Shown piece after piece: positions 57,992 through 64,000 of a stretch of DNA of 64,000 bases. Under the pieces are notes generated by a model, which did not search any database, had not been told where the DNA came from, and saw nothing but the letters and a program-made list of their open reading frames with translations. Source of the stretch: Pampinifervens sp037481935 (GTDB lineage Bacteria > Aquificota > Aquificia > Aquificales > Aquificaceae). Within the stretch, counting starts at the first letter, position 1. Every line of letters begins with the position of its first letter. The stretch is taken from NCBI RefSeq assembly GCF_046159715.1, contig NZ_JBJXCT010000003.1:1-64000 (forward strand), given 5' to 3'. Position numbers and translations under genes: made by a program.

Positions 57992-58629
57992 TAGGTCTGC
58001 TTCAGAGACTTGGACTTTCTTCTGAGAAATGCCTTTCCTGTGGGGGTTTTTTCAGTGGTTCCTCTCAGGGCTTTTTATGCGATAGATGCCTTGAAGCCAT
58101 AAAACCTCACCATCCCATGGACTACTCAGAAAAGATTGAATATGTGGCTTCTTACAGGGTTTTTGGTATGTATGAGAGCGTTCTGAGAGAGGTCCTTCAC
58201 GGCATAAAGTTTGGAAATTCAAAAAGCCTTGCACTGCTTCTGGGCAGAAGGATAAAAGAGCACCTGCCGGATTATCTTGAAGAGATAAAGCCAGACATGA
58301 TAACCTTTCCTTCTCTTAACATAAGAAGGTTCTGGGGAAGGGGATTTAACCATGTGGAGTATATACTCAGAGGGGCAGAGGTGCCATACATGAAAGTCTT
58401 CAGAAGAAGGGACATAAGTCCACCCCTTGCACGCCTTAACGCAGAAAAAAGACAGAAGGCAGTTCTCGGACACATGCTCAGGGATGAGTTTATAGACTTT
58501 ATTGAGGGTAAAAGAGTTCTTCTGGTGGACGACCTTCTGACTACAGGCTCCACCATAAAAAGGCTTGCATACCTGCTCCTCTCTGTGGGTGCGGAGGAGG
58601 TGCATGCCTACTTTATCGCAAAGGGCTAA
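57988..58629 (+). CDS. comF: ComF-family phosphoribosyltransferase-like protein
   Basis: The 213-residue protein has an N-terminal zinc finger (CLSCGG...CDRC), the central YESVLREVLHGIKFGNSKSLA block, the GRGFNH motif and the PRPP-binding VLLVDDLLTTGSTIKRL. ComF proteins assist natural transformation by handling single-stranded DNA inside the cell. Aquificales are thought to exchange DNA often. It ends the long plus-strand run and overlaps the broken HEPN gene by 4 bp. Confidence 0.93.
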   Translation: MIGLLQRLGLSSEKCLSCGGFFSGSSQGFLCDRCLEAIKPHHPMDYSEKIEYVASYRVFGMYESVLREVLHGIKFGNSKSLALLLGRRIKEHLPDYLEEIKPDMITFPSLNIRRFWGRGFNHVEYILRGAEVPYMKVFRRRDISPPLARLNAEKRQKAVLGHMLRDEFIDFIEGKRVLLVDDLLTTGSTIKRLAYLLLSVGAEEVHAYFIAKG

Positions 58630-59002
58630 AAGACTTCTGTAATCCCCTCTAAAAACCGTTCAAGTTTGTCCATGTATCTTCCCTTTATCCTTTCAAACAC
58701 CTCTCTGCTTTCTGCCTCACTGTATATGCGTGAGGCGAGATTTCTATCTTCAAGCATGTCAAGGAAAAGCTCATCATCCTCCAGAAACCCTGCCCTGAAG
58801 GCTGTCTTTATATTTTGCATTCAAAGCCGTGATATTCAAGAAGTATCTTCAGAAACTTCCAGAAGGACTCAAAGGTATACTCAAACCTCTGCAGAACTCC
58901 GTCAATCTCAAGAGGAGTTTTTGCCTCTGACAGCCCCTCCTTCATGGTCTTAAAGGCTCTGCTGAGTTTCTCGTAGGCTTTTTGCACCTCTTCCCTTTTC
59001 AT
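58626..59002 (-). pseudogene. HI0074-type HEPN nucleotidyltransferase-binding protein, frameshifted
   Basis: Two adjacent frames make one family protein. The first (59002 to 58808) gives MKREEVQKAYEKLSRAFK...GVLQRFEYTFESFWKFLKILLEYHGFECK and then stops. The second (58820 to 58626) gives NIKTAFRAGFLEDDELFLDMLEDRNLASRIYSE...YMDKLERFLEGI. Together they match the whole ~130-residue HEPN partner of MNT nucleotidyltransferases. The few residues normally between 'LEYHGFE' and 'AF.AG' are missing, so a small deletion probably caused the frameshift near 58812-58820. The second frame has its own ATG overlapping the first stop, so coupled translation of two halves is not excluded. Confidence 0.75.
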
Positions 59003-59285
59003 AGAGAACCCTGCCGGTTCTTCTTACAAGCTCTGCAAAGTCTTTTTCCACTTTATGGAGAAAGACCACATCCACACTGTATATACCACTGAGCTTCTCT
59101 ATCTTTTCCTTTAACTTTCTCCGCTCCCTGTGATCAAGCTCTTTGCCCCCCTCCACCGCTATGTCTATATCCGAATATGGCTTTGCGCTGCCCTTTGCCC
59201 TTGAACCGAAAAGGATTATCCTGTCGGGGTCCAGCTCCTGCGTTAGGAGGTCAACAAGCTTCTAGATAAGGTCATCAACTTTCAT
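58950..59285 (-). pseudogene. MNT-family minimal nucleotidyltransferase with an amber stop at codon 8
   Basis: ATG at 59285 overlaps the stop of the upstream aminotransferase gene (ATGA) and reads MKVDDLI, then TAG at 59264-59262. It continues in frame as KLVDLLTQELDPDRIILFGS, followed by RAKGSAKPYSDIDIAVEGG with the catalytic GSRAKG and D-x-D. No ATG, GTG or TTG lies between the stop and the catalytic motif; the next in-frame start (GTG 59156) is past it. A GAG to TAG change at a Glu codon would explain the lesion. The gene continues to 58950 and overlaps its HEPN partner by 53 nt. Such proteins AMPylate and silence the HEPN toxin. Confidence 0.8.
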
Positions 59286-60493
59286 ACCCTCTGTGTAAAT
59301 CTTTCAAAAGCCCTCTTTATACCCCTTATTGCCTGTCTTATCCTGTGTTCGTTCTCCACAAGGGCAAACCTCACATAGCCCTCACCATATTCTCCAAAAC
59401 CTATGCCCGGAGATACCGCCACCTTGGCCTCTTTTAGCAGATAGAGGGAAAAGTCAAGAGAGTTCATACCCACCCACTGGGGTATCTTAGCCCACAGAAA
59501 CATGCTTCCCTTCGGCTTTTCCACATGCCATCCTATACGGTTAAGTCCTTCCACCAGCACATCCCTTCTTTTCCTGTAAACCTCCCTGTTTTTCTCCACA
59601 ATCTCGTAGGGGCTATCAAGGGCTATTATGGAGGCAACCTGAATGGGGGTAAAGACACCATAATCAAGATAGCTCTTCAGATGGGCAAGGTTCTTTATGA
59701 GCGTCTCATTCCCCACTATGAAGGCAACGCGCCATCCTGCCATTGAAAAACCCTTTGACATGGAGTAAAGCTCCACCGCCACATCCTTTGCCCCTTCCAC
59801 CTGCAGTATACTTGGAGGCTCATAACCGTCAAAGCCAAGGTCCGCATAGGCAAAGTCATGAACAAGCCATACCTCTTCCCTCTTTGCCAGCCTTACCATC
59901 TCTCTGAAAAAGTCAAGGCTCACGCAGAGGGTTGTGGGGTTATGTGGAAAGCTCAGCACCACTGCTCTGGGCTTTCTAAAAGATGCCTTGAGGGTATCAT
60001 GAACCCTTCTGAGAAAGCTCTCCTCAAAAACCTCTCCATAATCGGGAATTATTGGGACGGATATGGCATCACCGCCGGCTATTATGGGAGCATAGTAGTG
60101 TATGGGATAGGTGGGGTTGGATACAAGCACTGTGTCACCGGGCTCAAGCATGGCAAGCATAAGGTGAGAATATCCTTCCTTGGCACCTATGGTGAGTATG
60201 GCTTCCCTCTCAGGGTCAAGCTCCACCCCGTATCTTCTTCTGTAAAAGTCGCATATGGCTTTTCTGAGCCTGGGAATACCCTTTGAAGCAGAGTAGCCAT
60301 GAACGTTATCTCTGCGTGCCACTTCACAGAGCTTTTCCACTATATGCTCCGACGGTGGAAGGTCAGGGTTTCCCATACCCAGGTCCACTATGTCTTCCCC
60401 CTCACGCCTGAGCCTGTATTTTAGCTCGTTTACCATAGCAAAGACATACTTTGGAAGCCTGCTCACTCTCGGAAACATCCAGCTCTCACTCAT
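59282..60493 (-). CDS. Class I/II PLP aminotransferase (AlaC/AspC-like)
   Basis: The 403-residue aminotransferase resembles alanine- or aspartate-type family members: VDLGMGNPDLPPSEHIVEKL, SFPHNPTTLCV and the PLP lysine in ELYSMSKGFSMAGWRVAF. It is paralogous to the DapL at 9952 but lacks the DapL-specific start. The substrate could be alanine, glutamate or aspartate. I chose ATG 60493 because GGAGAGC lies directly before it; the longer in-frame start adds six residues. It overlaps the DksA-like gene by 8 nt. Confidence 0.88.
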   Translation of the reverse strand: MSESWMFPRVSRLPKYVFAMVNELKYRLRREGEDIVDLGMGNPDLPPSEHIVEKLCEVARRDNVHGYSASKGIPRLRKAICDFYRRRYGVELDPEREAILTIGAKEGYSHLMLAMLEPGDTVLVSNPTYPIHYYAPIIAGGDAISVPIIPDYGEVFEESFLRRVHDTLKASFRKPRAVVLSFPHNPTTLCVSLDFFREMVRLAKREEVWLVHDFAYADLGFDGYEPPSILQVEGAKDVAVELYSMSKGFSMAGWRVAFIVGNETLIKNLAHLKSYLDYGVFTPIQVASIIALDSPYEIVEKNREVYRKRRDVLVEGLNRIGWHVEKPKGSMFLWAKIPQWVGMNSLDFSLYLLKEAKVAVSPGIGFGEYGEGYVRFALVENEHRIRQAIRGIKRAFERFTQRV

Positions 60494-60851
60494 GCTCTCC
60501 TTCCTCTTCAAGTTCCTTACAGTTTATGCACATGGTGGTGACAGGTCTTGCCCTCAGCCTTTCAAAGGGTATCAGGGCTCCACAGCTTTCACATATGCCG
60601 TATGTGCCCTGCTCCAGCTTCATAAGGGCATAATCTATCTTACGCAGAAGCTTTAACTCTCTTGTCTTTATCCTCTGCAGGCTTATGTATCTGCCTGTTT
60701 CTATGTTTGCCCTGTCAATCTCATCACCACCCTCAAAGGAAACGTTTGAAGGGTCTTTTATCTGCTCCTCCGCATATTTTATTATCCTCTCCCTCATCCT
60801 CAGAAGTTCTTCCTTTAGCTCCGCTATCTGTTTTGGAGTTAGATGGTGCAT
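60486..60851 (-). CDS. DksA/TraR-family zinc finger protein
   Basis: The 121-residue protein has a coiled-coil N-terminal half (MHHLTPKQIAELKEELLRMRERIIKYAEEQ) and a C4 zinc finger (CESCGALIPFERLRARPVTTMCINC). Such proteins bind RNA polymerase through the secondary channel and change promoter use. The start ATG 60851 is preferred because an upstream in-frame ATG lies inside the divergent gene and across the -10 element. It is short for true DksA, so it may be a TraR/YocK-type protein. Confidence 0.87.
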   Translation of the reverse strand: MHHLTPKQIAELKEELLRMRERIIKYAEEQIKDPSNVSFEGGDEIDRANIETGRYISLQRIKTRELKLLRKIDYALMKLEQGTYGICESCGALIPFERLRARPVTTMCINCKELEEEGEHE

Positions 60852-60870
60852 AATCCTATAATTATAAGTC
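60852..60870. promoter_or_regulatory. Perfectly palindromic bidirectional -10 element
   Basis: The 19-bp gap between the divergent start codons contains TATAATTATA (60857-60866), a perfect palindrome with TATAAT on each strand. The boxes end 9 nt (minus) and 8 nt (plus) before the start codons, so both mRNAs should be leaderless. Confidence 0.6.
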
Positions 60871-61296
60871 ATGAAGGAGGCTTTCAAAGAGGAACTTGGG
60901 AAACACTTCAGTCTTATCAGGGTTGAAAGGGGAAGGTTTGCGGAAGAAGAGAACATAACCCTTGGAAAAGATGGCAGGAGAATACTTTTCATAAAAGCCT
61001 TTTATGGCAGAAAGCCCTACTGGAAAGAGTGGGTGGAGCTTTTCCACATTAGCCCGGAGTTCTTTGGCTCCTCCTCTGAGGAGGAACTCTACCATATACT
61101 GGCTAAATACTTCAGAAGGGTTTTTGTGGAATACTATGAGGACCATCAGACCATGCAGGAGCTAAAGGCGGGAAAGGAGCCGCAGTATACAAGGCTTGGT
61201 TCAAAGCTGAAAGCCCTCGGCTACAGATACTTCAGGGACTGGTATTATCCGGAAGGATGGATGGAGGGTGGGTATAAGTTGCAGGCGGAAAGATAA
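60871..61296 (+). CDS. DUF1122-like protein of unknown function
   Basis: The 141-residue protein ends with a motif I associate with DUF1122: 'TRLGSKLKALGYRYFRDWYYPEGWMEGGYKLQAE'. DUF1122 is found mainly in archaea and Aquificales and has no known function. The middle part (LFHISPEFFGSSSEEELYHILAKYFRRVFVEYYED) is mixed alpha/beta. No catalytic residues can be named. It is divergent from the DksA-like gene and upstream of the ribosomal protein genes. Confidence 0.65.
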   Translation: MKEAFKEELGKHFSLIRVERGRFAEEENITLGKDGRRILFIKAFYGRKPYWKEWVELFHISPEFFGSSSEEELYHILAKYFRRVFVEYYEDHQTMQELKAGKEPQYTRLGSKLKALGYRYFRDWYYPEGWMEGGYKLQAER

Positions 61297-61303
61297 CCTG
61301 TGT

Positions 61304-61309
61304 TATAAT
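61304..61309 (+). promoter_or_regulatory. rplM-rpsI-argC promoter -10 box
   Basis: TATAAT at 61304-61309 (a second TATAAT starts at 61311) precedes rplM. TTGCAG about 19 nt upstream is a weak -35. The leader would be about 30 nt and includes AAAGGAG before ATG 61345. Confidence 0.5.
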
Positions 61310-61344
61310 GTATAATTCTTAGAAGTTCTTAAAGGAGAAGAAGG

Positions 61345-61779
61345 ATGAAAACCTACCATGTTAGAAAAGAGGATGTGGTAAGGAACTGGTGGGTCGTAGA
61401 CGCCCAGGGAAAGGTTCTGGGCAGGCTTGCCTCTCAGATAGCAAGGGTGCTTATGGGAAAGCACAAGCCCTACTACCAGCCGGACGTGGATTGCGGTGAC
61501 TTTGTCATAGTTCTGAATGCGGACAAGATCATTGCCACCGGCAAAAAACCTGAGCAGAAAAAGTATCAGTTTCACAGCAACTACCCCGGTGGTCTCAAGG
61601 AGAGAAGTCTTTCCTGGATGCTCCAGCACAAGCCCGAAGAGGTTATAAGGCTTGCCGTCAGGAGAATGCTTCCAAAAAACAGACTGGGGCACAGAATGCT
61701 CAAGAGGCTAAAAGTGTACACAGGAAACGAACATCCGCACACTGCTCAGCAACCCAGAACTCTGGAGGTTGAAGCATGA
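61345..61779 (+). CDS. rplM: 50S ribosomal protein L13
   Basis: This large-subunit protein is 144 residues, the normal bacterial size. Typical blocks are WWVVDAQGKVLGRLASQIARVLMGKHKPYY, CGDFVIVLNADKI and PEEVIRLAVRRMLPKNRLGHRMLKRLKVYTGNEHPHTAQQP. It overlaps rpsI by 4 nt in the conserved L13-S9 operon. Confidence 0.97.
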   Translation: MKTYHVRKEDVVRNWWVVDAQGKVLGRLASQIARVLMGKHKPYYQPDVDCGDFVIVLNADKIIATGKKPEQKKYQFHSNYPGGLKERSLSWMLQHKPEEVIRLAVRRMLPKNRLGHRMLKRLKVYTGNEHPHTAQQPRTLEVEA

Positions 61780-62216
61780 GTCTGAAGCTGAAGGATTTTA
61801 AGATAGGCTTTGATAATGCCTTTTATGGCACTGGAAGAAGAAAGGAAAGTGTGGCAAGGGTATGGCTCATAAGAGGGACAGACAGACAGATAGTAAAAGT
61901 CAAGGAAAGCGGAAAGGAGTATAATCTGAAAGACTATCTTCAGAGGGAAACCCTCTATCATAAGGTTTTCTATCCCATAAAGCTCACAGGTCTGGATGGA
62001 AGGTTTGGCATATATGCCACTGTAAGCGGCGGTGGCATAAGCGGGCAGGCGGAAGCCATAATGTATGGTGTTGCAAAGGCTCTTCTCAAATACAACCCAG
62101 ACCTGAGAGGTAGCCTCAAGAAAGCTGGACTCCTGAAGAGGGATGCAAGGGAAAAGGAAAGAAAGAAATATGGACTCATGAAGGCAAGAAAAGCCTACAG
62201 ATGGAGCAAGAGATAA
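61776..62216 (+). CDS. rpsI: 30S ribosomal protein S9
   Basis: This small-subunit protein is 146 residues. It has the FYGTGRRKESVARVWLIRGT start, the GGGISGQAEAIMYGVAKALL core and the tail KKARKAYRWSKR-type end (here MKARKAYRWSKR) that reaches the P site tRNA. A ~13-residue N-terminal extension precedes the core. It overlaps rplM by 4 nt and argC by 16 nt. Confidence 0.97.
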   Translation: MSLKLKDFKIGFDNAFYGTGRRKESVARVWLIRGTDRQIVKVKESGKEYNLKDYLQRETLYHKVFYPIKLTGLDGRFGIYATVSGGGISGQAEAIMYGVAKALLKYNPDLRGSLKKAGLLKRDAREKERKKYGLMKARKAYRWSKR

Positions 62217-63223
62217 GAGTATGTATCTACGGTGCCACCGGATACACGGGGGCTGAGCTTCTCAGGATACTTTTAGAGCATCCTTATGTAAAGGTGGCTT
62301 CTCTCACTTCTCAATCCTATGCCGGCAAGAGGCTTTTTGAAGTTTTTCCCTCCTTCCTGCCAGCCCCTGTTGGCTCTTTAAAGCTTACTGAAGAGCCTGA
62401 TGAGGACTTTGACGTTGCCTTTCTCTGCCTTCCACACGAAGCATCGCTGGAGCTTGTGCCAGAGCTCCTGAAAAGGGGTAAGAAGGTAATAGACCTCTCT
62501 GGCGCTTACAGAATAAGGGATGCATCTAAATACCCCGAATACTACGGTTTTGAGCACACACATAAAGATTTGCTACAGCGAGCAGTTTATGGACTTCCGG
62601 AGATTTTCAGAGAAGATATAAGGGGAGCTCAGCTGGTGGCAAACCCAGGCTGCTATCCTACTGCTACACTGCTGGCTGTCTATCCTCTGCTTAAAGAAGG
62701 TATTGAAATGGACTTTTTAATCGTGGATGCTCTCTCTGGAGTTTCCGGTGCAGGCAGAAAGACGAGCCAGAAGTTCCATTATCCTGAGATGGAAGGAAAC
62801 GCCTTCGCCTACTCAGTGGACAGGCACAGGCATACACCAGAAATGGAGGAAGTTATTCATAGGGTTTATGGAAAAGTTTTGAAGGTAAGGTTTACACCAC
62901 AGGTTGTCCCCACAGTGCGGGGGATGCTGGCAAAAGTCTATACAAGATGCGGAGAGATGGACTTCAGGGGTCTTTATGTGGAAACTTACAGAGGGGAGCC
63001 ATTCCTATTTCTCACAGAAGAGCCACCGCACATGAAGCACGCTGCTGGAAGTAATTTCTGCTTTTTATACCTTTACTATCACAGAGAAACATCCATACTT
63101 GAAGTTATAAGTATCATAGACAACCTGGGGAAGGGGGCATCTTCACAGGCGGTGCAGAACTTTAACCTTATGATGGGTTTTGAAGAAAGCCTGGCATTGA
63201 AAAGATCTGCGCAGTTCCCTTAA
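62201..63223 (+). CDS. argC: N-acetyl-gamma-glutamyl-phosphate reductase
   Basis: This NADPH enzyme carries out the third step of arginine synthesis. The nucleotide loop YGATGYTGAELLRIL is at the start. The catalytic Cys lies in VANPGCYPTATLLAVYPLL, with SGVSGAGRK and the conserved His in HTPEMEEV. The 340-residue length is normal. It is translated from inside the end of rpsI, so it belongs to the ribosomal protein operon. Confidence 0.95.
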   Translation: MEQEIRVCIYGATGYTGAELLRILLEHPYVKVASLTSQSYAGKRLFEVFPSFLPAPVGSLKLTEEPDEDFDVAFLCLPHEASLELVPELLKRGKKVIDLSGAYRIRDASKYPEYYGFEHTHKDLLQRAVYGLPEIFREDIRGAQLVANPGCYPTATLLAVYPLLKEGIEMDFLIVDALSGVSGAGRKTSQKFHYPEMEGNAFAYSVDRHRHTPEMEEVIHRVYGKVLKVRFTPQVVPTVRGMLAKVYTRCGEMDFRGLYVETYRGEPFLFLTEEPPHMKHAAGSNFCFLYLYYHRETSILEVISIIDNLGKGASSQAVQNFNLMMGFEESLALKRSAQFP

Positions 63224-63768
63224 CTGGAGATTTCTTCCTTTATTATTTCAAGCAGTGTAAGCAACACACTTTTAACGCTTTCCTTATCAATGGCAGAGAG
63301 GGGCAACACAGGTATGCCCTCATCCTCACCTATGTCAAGGGCGGTGGATACGTCTTCTGAAGACCAAGCGTTGGGCAGGTCCTGCTTGTTTGCACCCACC
63401 ACCATGGGAACAGGAAAGCGAGAGTGGAAGAAATTTATTATCCTCCTTGCCTCATGAAAGGTGGAGGGGTCTGTGCTGTCTACCAGTATTATTATTCCAA
63501 GTGCACCTTCACCCAGTATCTCCCACATGAAGTCAAACCTTGACTGACCGGGCGTGCCAAAGAGATACAGCTCATGCTCATCATCTATGCGTATCTTTCC
63601 AAAGTCCATGGCTACGGTGGTGTATTCCTTCACGCTCCTTTCGCCAACTGCCTGAGTTCTTCTTTCAGTTTTAACCGTTTTAATCTCACTCACAGTGTTT
63701 ATAAACTGCGTTTTGCCCGCCGCAAAGGGACCAGCCACCACTATTTTTATCTTCTTTATGGTCTTCAT
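63220..63768 (-). CDS. MglA-like small GTPase (COG2229 type)
   Basis: The 182-residue GTPase has P-loop AGPFAAGKTQFI, switch II FGTPGQSRFDF, the NKQD specificity motif (VGANKQDL) and the SAI-like LPLSAID. These proteins are often encoded with Roadblock/LC7 and DUF4388-type partners and help set cell polarity or motility in several bacteria. The ATG 63768 overlaps the stop of the upstream gene (TGATG); a GTG one codon upstream is also possible. It overlaps argC by 4 bp, tail to tail. Confidence 0.9.
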   Translation of the reverse strand: MKTIKKIKIVVAGPFAAGKTQFINTVSEIKTVKTERRTQAVGERSVKEYTTVAMDFGKIRIDDEHELYLFGTPGQSRFDFMWEILGEGALGIIILVDSTDPSTFHEARRIINFFHSRFPVPMVVGANKQDLPNAWSSEDVSTALDIGEDEGIPVLPLSAIDKESVKSVLLTLLEIIKEEISS

Positions 63769-64000
63769 CACAGCTCCCTTATCCTTTCTATTATCTTCAT
63801 GAGAAGGTCAAGGGCTATTGAAGGCTTCTGTTTCCTCTCTTTCTTCTTTCTCTTTATTACCCCAAGGGCAAGGAAGCCATACAGAGCCCTGTCCACAGTA
63901 AGGTTTTCAAGACCTGACTCTTTCCTTATGTCATACACAGTTCTCTCGCCGTTCACGAGAGGAAGGACCTTTTGCTCTTCTGGAGTGAGCTCTACCCTCT
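63768..64000 (-). CDS. DUF4388/PATAN-associated C-terminal region (partial, continues beyond the window)
   Basis: The visible C-terminal ~77 residues read RVELTPEEQKVLPLVNGERT followed by VYDIRKESGLENLTVDRALYGFLALGVI and a basic linker. This resembles the winged-helix-like tail that follows DUF4388 domains in proteins next to MglA-like GTPases. The 5' part lies outside the window. It is immediately upstream of the GTPase with overlapping stop and start codons, so the products probably work together. Confidence 0.6.
   Translation of the reverse strand, partial: RVELTPEEQKVLPLVNGERTVYDIRKESGLENLTVDRALYGFLALGVIKRKKKERKQKPSIALDLLMKIIERIREL

Overview
The window looks like a chromosomal segment of a thermophilic, chemolithotrophic Aquificales bacterium related to Aquifex, Hydrogenobacter and Thermocrinis. 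This is inferred from gene content. It has a methionyl-tRNA synthetase lacking the C-terminal tRNA-binding domain (split alpha/beta MetRS as in Aquifex), MqnE of the futalosine menaquinone route, a PHP-type PolX, RNase HIII, a ba3-type oxidase with its tiny IIa subunit, the TtuA/TtuB 2-thiouridine system of thermophiles, P-protein subunit 1 of a split glycine cleavage enzyme, and a CRISPR repeat close to what I recall for Aquifex aeolicus. Genes are packed very tightly, with 4-nt and longer overlaps and many strand switches.

Layout. 1-1070: a CRISPR array (15 intact repeats, one degenerate terminal repeat, 15 spacers) with no cas genes in the window. 1.1-9.9 kb: metG, a lipoprotein, tRNA-Leu(CAG), a YmdB phosphodiesterase, a tandem HEPN-like protein, mqnE, a GGDEF-like fragment, polX, an orphan ABC-3 permease and rnhC. 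9.9-15 kb: dapL, a sodium symporter, a CBS/GGDEF-like/PDC-like protein and a histone-deacetylase-family protein. 15-18.1 kb: the ba3 oxidase operon (IIa-II-I-SCO) behind a strong promoter. 18.2-26.1 kb: thiS-thiG-hemY facing a minus-strand block (Mut7-C protein, leuC, ftsH, tilS, a TPR-like protein, panD). 26.2-31.9 kb: ilvE, an M28-like protein, a LolA-like carrier and a GNAT protein facing ttuA, ttuB, metF, a helical protein and a GYD protein. 31.9-43.1 kb: a multidrug efflux island, with an RND pump divergent from adaptor-TolC-TetR-TolC-EmrA-EmrB-barrel and a decayed HicBA module between two nearly identical operator copies. 43.1-51.5 kb: an EAL protein, gcvPA and gcvH, ino1, waaA, secD and a FliK-like protein. 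51.6-58.6 kb: mtnA, PilZ, LolCE/LolD, secG, prmC, CNNM/CorC, radC and comF in one run. 58.6-64 kb: a broken MNT/HEPN pair, an aminotransferase, a DksA/TraR protein, a DUF1122-like protein, rplM-rpsI-argC, an MglA-like GTPase and a partial DUF4388-like gene.

The most notable signals are structural. (1) Many first genes have a TATAAT-like -10 box ending only 6-11 nt before the start codon, implying leaderless or near-leaderless mRNAs. Several divergent pairs share one palindromic -10 element in a 16-19 bp gap. (2) A textbook intrinsic-terminator hairpin with a U tract is embedded in the signal-peptide codons of the SCO gene just after the oxidase subunit I stop. (3) Several accessory genes carry nonsense or frameshift lesions (hicA, an MNT nucleotidyltransferase, its HEPN partner, a beta-barrel protein), and the TtuB-like protein reads two codons past its Gly-Gly end. 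(4) The efflux operators form a 25-nt direct repeat flanking the HicBA remnant.

Functions were assigned by reading motifs and family resemblance; no database search was run.
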